A stretch of 64,000 nt of DNA from CBFIDE01 sp965661265. Lineage in GTDB: Bacteria; Bacteroidota; Bacteroidia; Flavobacteriales; Schleiferiaceae. This document shows, piece after piece, positions 53,618 through 60,878 of this stretch. The stretch is taken from the NCBI GenBank assembly GCA_965661265.1, contig CBFIDE010000003.1, forward strand, positions 94,780 through 158,779, given 5' to 3'. The position numbers were made by a program, and so were the translations under genes. Under the pieces are notes generated by a model. The model ran no database searches, was not told where the DNA came from, and saw only the letters and a program-made list of their open reading frames with translations. Numbering within the stretch: position 1 is the stretch's first letter; the number at the start of each line of letters is the position of its first letter.

Positions 53618-55363
53618 TTATGACTTTAACTTTAAACTCAACTCATCTAACTGAGCTGGATCCAAAGGACTAGGGGCATCAATCATTAAATCTCTTCCTG
53701 AATTGTTTTTTGGGAAAGCCATGAAATCTCTAATACTTTCCTGTCCACCTAAAATCGCGCTAAGCCTATCAAAGCCAAATGCGATACCGCCATGAGGAGG
53801 TGCACCATACTCGAAAGCATTCATTAAAAATCCGAATTGAGCTTTGGCCTCTTCATCTGTGAATCCAAGGACTTCAAACATCTTAGCTTGTAGTTCTTTA
53901 TCATGAATTCTAATAGATCCACCTCCAATTTCATTTCCGTTAAGGACAAGGTCATACGCATTGGCTTTAACTTTTCCTGGATCAGTATTTAATAAATCTA
54001 AATCCTCTGGCCTTGGAGAGGTAAATGGATGGTGCATCGCATGGAATCTGTTAGATTCTTCATCCCATTCCAAAAGAGGAAAATCAAGCACCCAAACTGG
54101 AGCAAATTCTTCAGGATTCCTTAGGCCAAGTTCTTCTGCAAGATAGAGTCTTAACTCGCTCAGGGCCTTTCTAGTAGAGTTTAGAGGCCCAGAAAGCACC
54201 AGCATTAGATCGCCAGGCTTGGAATCAGCCTTGTCCAGACAAACTTTTAGATCATCATTAGTATAGAATTTATCTACTGAGGATTTTATAGTTCCGTCTT
54301 CATTGTTTTTTATGTAGACCATTCCTTTGGCCCCTATTTGAGGTCTTCTTACGTAGTCAGTCAGAGCATCTAATTGCTTGCGACTGTATGATGCAGCGCC
54401 CTCAACATTAATAGAGAGCACAGCCTCTGACTCATCAAAAACCTTGAATCCTTTATTTTGTGTTTCCTCAGTAATGTCCACAAACTGCATCCCAAAACGG
54501 ATATCAGGCTTATCATTTCCGTAGAGTCTCATAGATTCGTCGTAGCTGATCCTAGGAATTGAATCTATTTCAACATTTTTAACAGTTTTAAGAAGATGAA
54601 GTAAAAGACCTTCAAAAACAGAAAGAATATCTTCTCTTTCCACGAAAGACATTTCGCAATCAATCTGAGTAAATTCAGGCTGCCTATCAGCTCTTAAATC
54701 CTCATCTCTAAAACACTTAACAATCTGATAGTATTTATCGTAGCCTGCAATCATTAATAATTGCTTAAAAGTCTGTGGACTTTGAGGAAGAGCGTAAAAC
54801 TGTTCTGCATTCATTCTAGAAGGAACTACAAAATCCCTTGCGCCCTCAGGAGTAGATTTGATTAAGTAAGGAGTTTCAATATCAAGGAAGCCTTGTTCAC
54901 TTAAGAAATTGCGAATCAATAAATTCAGACGGTTTCTAAGGATTAGGTTGTTTTTAAGCGGCTCTCTTCTTAGATCTAAATAGCGATACTTCATTCTAAG
55001 TTCCTCACCACCATCGGTATTATTCTCAATAGTAAATGGAGGAGTTTTTGAAGCGTTTAAGATGTGAAATTCTTCAACTTCAATTTCAATTTCACCGGTA
55101 GGAATATTTTTGTTTTTTGAAGAACGCTCAATCACTTTACCCTTCACTTGTATTACAAATTCACGACCCAGGACTTTTAGATCATTTTTTAAGTGAGCAT
55201 TTTTCTCTTGGTCAAATGCCAATTGAGTTATACCGTAGCGATCTCTGAGGTCTACAAAATTCATTCCTCCTAATGTTCTGATTCTCTGAACCCAGCCAGA
55301 TAATTCAACTTGTTCATTAATGCTGTTAATATTCAGCTCTCCACAATTATGCGTACGGTACAT
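53618..55363 (-). CDS. aspS: Aspartyl-tRNA synthetase, bacterial type
   Basis: Charges tRNA-Asp. 581 residues: OB-fold (about 1-105, VELSGWVQRIRTLGGMNFVDLRD), motif 2 FRDEDLRADRQPEFTQID (about 218-235), the bacterial GAD insert (about 290-415), and motif 3 GIAFGFDRLSAIL (about 530-542) with the end RDFMAFPKN. Discrimination against tRNA-Asn is expected since asnS is present. Promoter TAATTTTG (minus) lies at 55383-55390. Confidence 0.98.
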   Translation of the reverse strand: MYRTHNCGELNINSINEQVELSGWVQRIRTLGGMNFVDLRDRYGITQLAFDQEKNAHLKNDLKVLGREFVIQVKGKVIERSSKNKNIPTGEIEIEVEEFHILNASKTPPFTIENNTDGGEELRMKYRYLDLRREPLKNNLILRNRLNLLIRNFLSEQGFLDIETPYLIKSTPEGARDFVVPSRMNAEQFYALPQSPQTFKQLLMIAGYDKYYQIVKCFRDEDLRADRQPEFTQIDCEMSFVEREDILSVFEGLLLHLLKTVKNVEIDSIPRISYDESMRLYGNDKPDIRFGMQFVDITEETQNKGFKVFDESEAVLSINVEGAASYSRKQLDALTDYVRRPQIGAKGMVYIKNNEDGTIKSSVDKFYTNDDLKVCLDKADSKPGDLMLVLSGPLNSTRKALSELRLYLAEELGLRNPEEFAPVWVLDFPLLEWDEESNRFHAMHHPFTSPRPEDLDLLNTDPGKVKANAYDLVLNGNEIGGGSIRIHDKELQAKMFEVLGFTDEEAKAQFGFLMNAFEYGAPPHGGIAFGFDRLSAILGGQESIRDFMAFPKNNSGRDLMIDAPSPLDPAQLDELSLKLKS

Positions 55364-55382
55364 ATTCTATCATTTTATAGCG

Positions 55383-55390
55383 CAAAATTA
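55383..55390 (-). promoter_or_regulatory. TAnnTTTG promoter element of aspS-clc
   Basis: The minus strand reads TAATTTTG, 19 bases before the aspS ATG. Confidence 0.55.
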
Positions 55391-55410
55391 CAAACTCTAG
55401 CGGGCTTAAC

Positions 55411-55418
55411 TATCTTTG
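55411..55418 (+). promoter_or_regulatory. TAnnTTTG promoter element of tadA
   Basis: TATCTTTG ends 21 bases before the tadA ATG at 55440. A TTG at 55425 would coincide with the expected transcription start. Confidence 0.55.
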
Positions 55419-55439
55419 TAGGCCTTGAAATTTCCTAAA

Positions 55440-55883
55440 ATGCAAATAGAATTATACAGTGATGAGTATTTTATGCGCAAAGCCCTTGATGAGGCTAGCA
55501 TAGCTCTTGAAAAAGATGAGGTTCCTGTGGGTGCTGTTGTGGTGGTAAACAATAAAATAATCGGAAGAGGTTATAATATGACCCAAGCCTTAATTGATGT
55601 TACAGCTCATGCGGAAATGCAAGCTATTACGGCTGCGAGCTCCTATTTAGGCTCAAAGTATTTAAAAGACTGCACATTATTTGTGACCTTAGAACCCTGT
55701 TCAATGTGTACTGGAGCTTTGTATTGGTCTCAAATGGGAAGAGTAGTTTATGCTGCAGATGATGAAAAAAGAGGAAGTAGAATTATGGGAGGAAATTACC
55801 ATCCGAAGACAAAAGTGGAACGAGGTTTGATGTCTATAGAGAGCCAAGAAATGTTACATCGTTTTTTTAAATCAAAACGGTAG
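55440..55883 (+). CDS. tadA: tRNA-specific adenosine deaminase
   Basis: Converts A34 to inosine in the tRNA-Arg anticodon. 147 residues from the ATG. Zinc site: His57 and catalytic Glu59 in AHAEMQAI, Cys87 and Cys90 in EPCSMCTGA. Start chosen at 55440 because MQIELYSDEYFMRKALDEA matches the family start; the TTG at 55425 would add KFPK. Single gene. Confidence 0.93.
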   Translation: MQIELYSDEYFMRKALDEASIALEKDEVPVGAVVVVNNKIIGRGYNMTQALIDVTAHAEMQAITAASSYLGSKYLKDCTLFVTLEPCSMCTGALYWSQMGRVVYAADDEKRGSRIMGGNYHPKTKVERGLMSIESQEMLHRFFKSKR

Positions 55884-55946
55884 AATAAAAGAACAAAATC
55901 TGCCTTATTCTGTTGACATTCTGTGGATTAAGTTAAAATTAGCTTT

Positions 55947-56426
55947 ATGGAAACAATACAGATTAATAATTTAAATATCTCAAAATATTTAAAGTGGACT
56001 TTGGCAATAGCAGCTATGGTTGGAGTTGTAGATTTATTGCTTTCTTTTAATCAAGGAAGATTAGGAGAAATTTTTACGGGCTACTCTGGCCTTTTCATTT
56101 TGGGTCTTTTGATCGCAGCCTATGTTTTTGTAGGATTTCCCATTTTTAGATTTAATTCCAATTTGAATTATTTGAAGATTAAAAGTCACCTGGCCCTTAG
56201 TAAGTCCTTAGGTAAAGAATTAGTTATTTCGAGAGAAAATTTGGTAAGCTTTGAGATCGACTCAAGTGGCTTTAGGAAAAAATTAATCGTGTGTTATATT
56301 TTAGGGGGCCGAGAGGTGAAGGAAAAGTTTAGCATTAGTTTGTTAAATAATTCTAAGATCAGAAACTTAGCCAAGTCAATGGACATGATTGCGGACCCAT
56401 CTTCAGGTGATCACCTCTTTATTTAA
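55947..56426 (+). CDS. Hypothetical two-helix membrane protein
   Basis: 159 residues, family not recognised. Two membrane segments (about 17-33, TLAIAAMVGVVDLLLSF, and about 43-64, GYSGLFILGLLIAAYVFVG) are followed by a cytoplasmic-looking domain of about 90 residues with alternating strands (KELVISRENLVSFEID, KKLIVCYILGGREVKEKFSI). The layout resembles proteins with a membrane hairpin and a PH-like (bPH) domain, but I cannot confirm that. It stands alone between tadA and the bacilliredoxin gene, without a clear -7 box. Confidence 0.6.
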   Translation: METIQINNLNISKYLKWTLAIAAMVGVVDLLLSFNQGRLGEIFTGYSGLFILGLLIAAYVFVGFPIFRFNSNLNYLKIKSHLALSKSLGKELVISRENLVSFEIDSSGFRKKLIVCYILGGREVKEKFSISLLNNSKIRNLAKSMDMIADPSSGDHLFI

Positions 56427-56476
56427 AATTAATATTGTTTATTGAGGCAATTTATATTCTGAAAGCTTTCAATCCT

Positions 56477-56484
56477 TAACTTTG
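56477..56484 (+). promoter_or_regulatory. TAnnTTTG promoter element of the bacilliredoxin gene
   Basis: TAACTTTG ends 14 bases before the ATG at 56499. Confidence 0.55.
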
Positions 56485-56498
56485 CAAAAAATATAATT

Positions 56499-56909
56499 AT
56501 GTATCCAGAAGATTTAATAGCTCCAATGAGAGCAGACCTGACTCAGGTGGGCATTCAAGAGGCGCGCACTTCATCAGAGGTTGAAGACTATATAAGTAAA
56601 AAAGGAACTACCTTAGTGGTAATTAATTCCGTTTGTGGTTGTGCTGCAGCTAATGCTAGGCCAGCTGTAAAAATGGCTGTTAGCGGGGCTAAGAAGCCGG
56701 ATCACATGATCACTTCTTTTGCAGGTAATGATGTAGAAGCTGTTAATACTGCAAGAGCATTAATGGCTCCATTTCCACCTTCAAGCCCATCAATTGCTTT
56801 GTTTAAGGATGGTCAGTTGGTTCATATGATTGAAAGACATCATATTGAAGGTCGTCAAGCGCAAATGATAGCTGATAATTTAACTCAGGCCTTTGAAGAG
56901 TTCTGTTAG
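56499..56909 (+). CDS. Bacilliredoxin, BrxA/BrxB (YphP/YqiW) family
   Basis: Removes bacillithiol from mixed disulphides in organisms that make it. 136 residues of thioredoxin-like fold with the diagnostic active site CGC at residues 46-48 (NSVCGCAAANARP), FPPSSPSIALF with the cis-Pro, and MIERHHIEGR. The family suggests that this organism makes bacillithiol, as several Bacteroidota do (inference; no bsh gene is in the window). Followed by a terminator. Confidence 0.93.
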   Translation: MYPEDLIAPMRADLTQVGIQEARTSSEVEDYISKKGTTLVVINSVCGCAAANARPAVKMAVSGAKKPDHMITSFAGNDVEAVNTARALMAPFPPSSPSIALFKDGQLVHMIERHHIEGRQAQMIADNLTQAFEEFC

Positions 56910-56935
56910 AATATTTTTGGCTTAAGGCCGATATT

Positions 56936-56969
56936 AAAAAGGGGATGAATCAACTTCATCCCCTTTTTT
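56936..56969. terminator. Intrinsic terminator after the bacilliredoxin gene
   Basis: AAAAAGGGGATGAA pairs with TTCATCCCCTTTTT around a five-base loop, followed by T. It also has a T-run on the minus strand, but the convergent kinase gene ends about 175 bases away. Confidence 0.85.
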
Positions 56970-57076
56970 GGTTTTAAAGCCTGCCTATTATAATTAAGTA
57001 TTCAACTTTTGAAATTAATGCACCCTCAACAGTAGTAATTTCAAAATAATATTAGCCTTAACGGGCCTAAGTTGGA

Positions 57077-57097
57077 AATGAAGATTTAATCTTCATT
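57077..57097. repeat. Short perfect inverted repeat in the brxA-kinase gap
   Basis: AATGAAGAT and ATCTTCATT flank TTA. No T-run follows on either strand, so it is not a standard terminator. Role unknown; it could be a processing hairpin at the end of the glycolytic transcript. Confidence 0.4.
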
Positions 57098-57144
57098 CGC
57101 TCTGCCTTAAAACCACTTGTTTACCCTCAGACTCATATTATAGC

Positions 57145-58020
57145 TTATTTTAAGCTAGATGAATTTGTGAAAATATGTTTAATGTGATACTGAATTAAAC
57201 CATCAATCGGTTTCTGGACAATTTTACCAAGCTTTAAGTTAGCATCGCAAAGGGCGCTTTTTAATAGGTCCCTGAAATGGTATGCTATACTTCCTACAAA
57301 ATGTATTGGTAGATTATGTATGTTCTTATAACACAATACATGAATATCAATAAATTCTTTAAAACCTTGGTAAACAAGGTCTTTTATGAAAGGATTATTT
57401 TTGTGTTTGTCTGCAAAAGGTGCAAATTTACCTAAATATACATTGGCGTTGGGCCTGGCATAGACATTAGATATTATTGAGTCTTTAGTAGAGTCAAAGG
57501 TTTTGGCAAAATCTTCAGATAAATCAAGAGGCATTGTCTTATATAAAAAACTAGAAATAAGCTTTTTCCCAATTTGGCTGGCACTTCCTTCATCTCCTAA
57601 AACATAACCTAAAGCTGGCACTTCTTCATTCACCTTTTTTCCATCATAATAGACAGAGTTTGAGCCCGTTCCAAGAATGCAGCTCACACATGGGCCTTCT
57701 TCTTCAAGCGTAGAATAGACACAGGCAAGTAGGTCATGATCAACAGAAATTTTCGCGTTTTTGAACACTGAGGCCAATCCTTCCTCAACAATCGCATTTA
57801 AGCTTTGTGATGAGCACCCTGCTCCATAAAAGTAGACTGCAGTTATCTTGTCGGCATATAGGTTAACCTCTCTCACCATCGATAACTCTCTTGAAATTAA
57901 TTGAGATGAATGAAAATACGGATTGAACCCCATATGTTGAAAGCGGCTAATCTCTTGCCCTTCATTATCTAATATTACAGCGTCACATTTTGTACTACCG
58001 CTTTCAGCAAGATAGATCAT
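57145..58020 (-). CDS. BadF/BadG/N-acetylglucosamine kinase-like ATPase
   Basis: 291 residues of the ASKHA sugar kinase fold: N-terminal phosphate loop LAESGSTKCDAVILD (about 4-18), GAGCSS (about 67-72), ILGTGSNSVYYDG (phosphate 2, about 115-127), LGDEGSASQIGK (about 141-152), and VGSIAYHF (adenosine motif, about 243-250). Members phosphorylate N-acetylglucosamine or other amino sugars; substrate here is not certain. It follows gapA by 9 bases and so belongs to the pfkA-gapA operon, which points to a sugar-phosphate role. Confidence 0.82.
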   Translation of the reverse strand: MIYLAESGSTKCDAVILDNEGQEISRFQHMGFNPYFHSSQLISRELSMVREVNLYADKITAVYFYGAGCSSQSLNAIVEEGLASVFKNAKISVDHDLLACVYSTLEEEGPCVSCILGTGSNSVYYDGKKVNEEVPALGYVLGDEGSASQIGKKLISSFLYKTMPLDLSEDFAKTFDSTKDSIISNVYARPNANVYLGKFAPFADKHKNNPFIKDLVYQGFKEFIDIHVLCYKNIHNLPIHFVGSIAYHFRDLLKSALCDANLKLGKIVQKPIDGLIQYHIKHIFTNSSSLK

Positions 58021-58029
58021 AAATATTAT

Positions 58030-59022
58030 TTAGAGGCCTAAAAATTTAAGTGCCATATCGCTTAAACGAGCTGAGTATCCAGCTTCATTATCATACCACC
58101 CAATAATTTTAACTAAAGACCCGTTTGTACTTGTAAGTTTAGAATCAAAGATACAGCTGAATTTGTTTCCAATGATATCTGATGAAACTAGAGGATCTTC
58201 AGAATATTGAAGAACTCCTTTTAAATCAGTTAAAGAAGCCTCTTTCATGGCTTGGTTAATCTGATCTTCACTAACTTCTCGAGTTAGTTCAATTGTTAAA
58301 TCTGTTACAGACCCACTTGGTGTAGGCACTCTCATGGCCATTCCTGATAGTTTGCCTTCAAGCTGAGGCAATACTTTGGCAACAGCTTCTGCTGCACCTG
58401 TTGTAGTTGGAATTATATTTACCGCAGCAGCTCTCGCCCTTCTGAGGTCAGAATGAGGTGAGTCTTGTAATCTTTGATCAGCTGTATAGGCATGAACAGT
58501 AGTCATATATCCTTTAACAATTCCAAACTTCTCATCTAAGACTTTGGCCATAGGTGCCAAGCAATTAGTGGTACAAGAAGCATTGCTTAGAATGACATCA
58601 TCAGCCGTAATTTCATGATCGTTAACACCTAAAACAATTGTTTTTACTCCAGCTTTTGCAGGGGCACTTAACAAAACTTTTTTTGCTCCTGCCGATATGT
58701 GTTTCTGAAGTCCATCTAAATCTCTAAAGATTCCTGTACATTCTAAAACTAGATCAATATTTAAATCTCTCCATGGAAGATTTTCAGGATTTCGTTCGGA
58801 GAACAAATGGATATTACTCTCATTTACTTTTAGTTTATTTTCTTCGAGACTTACAGTTCCTGTAAAAGGACCATGTACGGAATCAAATTTTAATAAATGA
58901 GCTAAAGTTTCTGTATCGGAAAGATCATTTATCGCAACTATTTCAACTTCCTTACTTTCAATAAGATTTCTAAAGCTTAATCTGCCGATTCGGCCAAATC
59001 CGTTGATGGCTATTCTTTTCAT
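58030..59022 (-). CDS. gapA: Glyceraldehyde-3-phosphate dehydrogenase, type I
   Basis: Oxidises and phosphorylates glyceraldehyde-3-phosphate. 330 residues: NAD motif INGFGRIGR at the N-terminus, catalytic Cys in SNASCTTNCLAP (about 150), His in TVHAYTADQ (about 177), and ARAAAVNIIPTTTGAA. Asp at the end of the second strand (AINDL) favours NAD. It lies 1 base after the pfkA stop, so it is tightly coupled to phosphofructokinase in a glycolytic operon. Confidence 0.97.
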   Translation of the reverse strand: MKRIAINGFGRIGRLSFRNLIESKEVEIVAINDLSDTETLAHLLKFDSVHGPFTGTVSLEENKLKVNESNIHLFSERNPENLPWRDLNIDLVLECTGIFRDLDGLQKHISAGAKKVLLSAPAKAGVKTIVLGVNDHEITADDVILSNASCTTNCLAPMAKVLDEKFGIVKGYMTTVHAYTADQRLQDSPHSDLRRARAAAVNIIPTTTGAAEAVAKVLPQLEGKLSGMAMRVPTPSGSVTDLTIELTREVSEDQINQAMKEASLTDLKGVLQYSEDPLVSSDIIGNKFSCIFDSKLTSTNGSLVKIIGWYDNEAGYSARLSDMALKFLGL

Positions 59023-59023
59023 A

Positions 59024-60007
59024 TTATGTAGATAAAATTTTACTGATTCGCATTAATTCTGGGTCTAATTGTGCTTTTTTGTTGATTGCATCATCAAAGG
59101 AAACAAAGCGAACATTGTTGTTCTCAATGCCTGCCATTACACAGCTTTTATTATTCAGCAGACCTTCAACTGCGGCAACTCCCATTTGAGAAGCCATTAT
59201 TCTATCATGACAACTTGGAGAACCACCTCTTTGAAGATGACCTAGAATTGTAACCTTACTTTCAATTTTCGGAAATCTCTTTCTAACCTCTTCAGCAATA
59301 AAAAAACTATCTCCCAGTTTATTGCCTTCTGCAACCACCACAATTTTATTCGTTTTATGATTTCCTTCCGCTTTCGATAGTTCTGAAATGAGATCCTCGA
59401 AGGGAGCGGTTTCTTCAGGTAAAATCACATCTAGTGCTCCACTGGCAATTCCTGTCTTCAGGGCAATAAAACCTGAGTCACGGCCCATAACCTCTACAAA
59501 GAACAATCTGTTGTGGGATTCAGCAGTGTCTTTAATTTTATCAATACATTCAATTACAACATTAGTAGCGGTATCAAATCCAATGGTGAAGTCTGTTCCA
59601 AACAAATCATTATCTATAGTACCTGGAACCCCAATTACAGGAATGTCAAATTCTTCTTGAAAAATTAAGCCTCCGGTGAAGCTTCCGTTTCCGCCAATAA
59701 TTACCAACGCATCAATTCCAGCTTTTTTTAAGTTAGAATAAGCCTTTTTTCTGCCTTCGTAAGTTCTAAATTCTTCAGATCTAGAGGATTTTAAGATAGT
59801 GCCTCCTCTATTTAAAATATTCTTGACAGATCTAGCAGTAAGTTCTACAATTTGATTTTCAATTAGACCCTGATAGCCTTCAAGAATACCTACTACCTTC
59901 TTATCATAGAAAGCGGTTGTTCTGACCACAGCTCTTATGGCTGCATTCATTCCTGGAGCATCTCCTCCAGAAGTTAGAACTCCTATTGTATTGATTGTTT
60001 TGCTCAT
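59024..60007 (-). CDS. pfkA: 6-phosphofructokinase
   Basis: Commits fructose-6-phosphate to glycolysis. 327 residues: TSGGDAPGMNAAIRAV (about 12-27), GYQGLIE, GGTILKSSRSEEF, PGTIDND with the catalytic Asp (about 129), and VEVMGRDSGFIAL. The usual GGDGS ATP/Mg loop reads GGNGS (Asn107, at the position of E. coli Asp103). It is first in the pfkA-gapA-kinase operon. The promoter (60024-60050) encloses a near-perfect palindrome, and AAGGAG precedes the ATG. Confidence 0.94.
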   Translation of the reverse strand: MSKTINTIGVLTSGGDAPGMNAAIRAVVRTTAFYDKKVVGILEGYQGLIENQIVELTARSVKNILNRGGTILKSSRSEEFRTYEGRKKAYSNLKKAGIDALVIIGGNGSFTGGLIFQEEFDIPVIGVPGTIDNDLFGTDFTIGFDTATNVVIECIDKIKDTAESHNRLFFVEVMGRDSGFIALKTGIASGALDVILPEETAPFEDLISELSKAEGNHKTNKIVVVAEGNKLGDSFFIAEEVRKRFPKIESKVTILGHLQRGGSPSCHDRIMASQMGVAAVEGLLNNKSCVMAGIENNNVRFVSFDDAINKKAQLDPELMRISKILST

Positions 60008-60023
60008 TTTGTATTGCTCCTTA

Positions 60024-60050
60024 CAAACTTAGTGTAATTTTTACACCAAA
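60024..60050 (-). promoter_or_regulatory. Promoter of the pfkA-gapA-kinase operon
   Basis: The minus strand reads TTTG (60047-60050, -33 element), a 15-base spacer, then TAAGTTTG (60024-60031, exact -7 consensus). The spacer itself is the inverted repeat GTGTAA-AAA-TTACAC, so a regulator bound there would block RNA polymerase. Confidence 0.6.
60029..60049. promoter_or_regulatory. Candidate operator: 21-bp palindrome in the pfkA promoter
   Basis: TTAGTGTAA-N3-TTACACCAA is symmetric except for one base pair. A second half-site, TTAGTGTA, lies at 60056-60063. It sits between the -33 and -7 elements of pfkA and upstream of a divergent NrtR-like gene, the most plausible binder. Confidence 0.5.
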
Positions 60051-60091
60051 TAAAATTAGTGTATTTTTATATTTTATTAGGAATTAAAAAA

Positions 60092-60103
60092 CCGTTTAAA
60101 CGG
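60092..60103. promoter_or_regulatory. 12-bp perfect palindrome just before the Nudix regulator gene
   Basis: CCGTTTAAACGG ends 4 bases before the ATG at 60108. It is unlike the 60029 palindrome. It might be an operator (autoregulation or another regulator) or a hairpin in the 5' leader. Confidence 0.4.
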
Positions 60104-60107
60104 CTAA

Positions 60108-60794
60108 ATGAATCTTAATCCAAATTTTTCAGTAGACTGTGTGGTCTTTGGTTTCGACTCTAAGAAATTAAAGGTGCTTCTTATAGAGCGAGAATTAACA
60201 GGCTCTAATTTTCAGCATGCCCTACCTGGAGATTTGATCACTGATCAGGAAAGCTTAAATGAAGCGGCAAATAGGGTTTTAGAAGAGCTCACTCATTTAA
60301 AGGGTATCTTCCTAAGACAGCATAAATGCTATGGACATCCAGACAGAGTCAAGGATATTAAGGACATTGAATGGCTTCAAAATATCAGAGAAAAACCGCA
60401 AGCTAGGGTAATTACTCTTGCTTATATAGCTTTAGTTAAGCTGAACGATTTTAAACCTAAGGCCTCTTCTTTTGCGCATAAAGTAGAATGGTTGGACGTT
60501 GAGGATCTTCCAGATTTGGCTTTTGATCACAATCAAATTGTCACTGAAGCACTTGAAAGCCTACGTCAGGATTTTGAGAATAGAAAAACTGGTTTTGAGC
60601 TTCTTCCTGAAAAGTTTACATTTTCTCAAATTCAAAAGCTCTATGAGATTATTCTTGGTAGAGAATTAGATAAAAGAAACTTTAGAAAAAAAATTCTTAA
60701 AGAAAAGCTCCTTATCCCTACTGATGAGAAGCAATCAGGAGTAGATCATAAGCCAGCACTTTTATATAAGTTTAACAAATCAGAAGTACTTTAG
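60108..60794 (+). CDS. NrtR-like Nudix-family transcriptional regulator
   Basis: 228 residues: an N-terminal Nudix domain (about 5-150) and a C-terminal NrtR-type winged helix (about 158-225; LLPEKFTFSQIQKLYEIILG, then DKRNFRKKIL). The Nudix box (about 41-63) is degenerate: the REXXEE core reads RVLEE, so hydrolysis is unlikely and ligand sensing likely. NrtR regulates NAD synthesis in some bacteria and the related AraR regulates arabinose use in Bacteroides. Here it is divergent from pfkA-gapA-kinase, with a palindrome in their promoter, so it probably controls glycolysis (inference). Confidence 0.85.
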   Translation: MNLNPNFSVDCVVFGFDSKKLKVLLIERELTGSNFQHALPGDLITDQESLNEAANRVLEELTHLKGIFLRQHKCYGHPDRVKDIKDIEWLQNIREKPQARVITLAYIALVKLNDFKPKASSFAHKVEWLDVEDLPDLAFDHNQIVTEALESLRQDFENRKTGFELLPEKFTFSQIQKLYEIILGRELDKRNFRKKILKEKLLIPTDEKQSGVDHKPALLYKFNKSEVL

Positions 60795-60838
60795 TTATAG
60801 GCAAGTGAATACCTATAAAGCTAATTCCATTTTAAACA

Positions 60839-60846
60839 TATCTTTG
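60839..60846 (+). promoter_or_regulatory. TAnnTTTG promoter element of the ABC exporter-epimerase pair
   Basis: TATCTTTG lies 32 bases before the ATG at 60879. Confidence 0.55.
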
Positions 60847-60878
60847 CCTTTCAATAAAATCTGTTTAGGCAGTAAATT

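Noticed and set aside
55913..55946. TTGACA followed by an AT-rich box before the small membrane gene, like an E. coli sigma-70 promoter
   Set aside because: Bacteroidota housekeeping promoters use TTTG/TAnnTTTG; a chance TTGACA in AT-rich DNA is expected.
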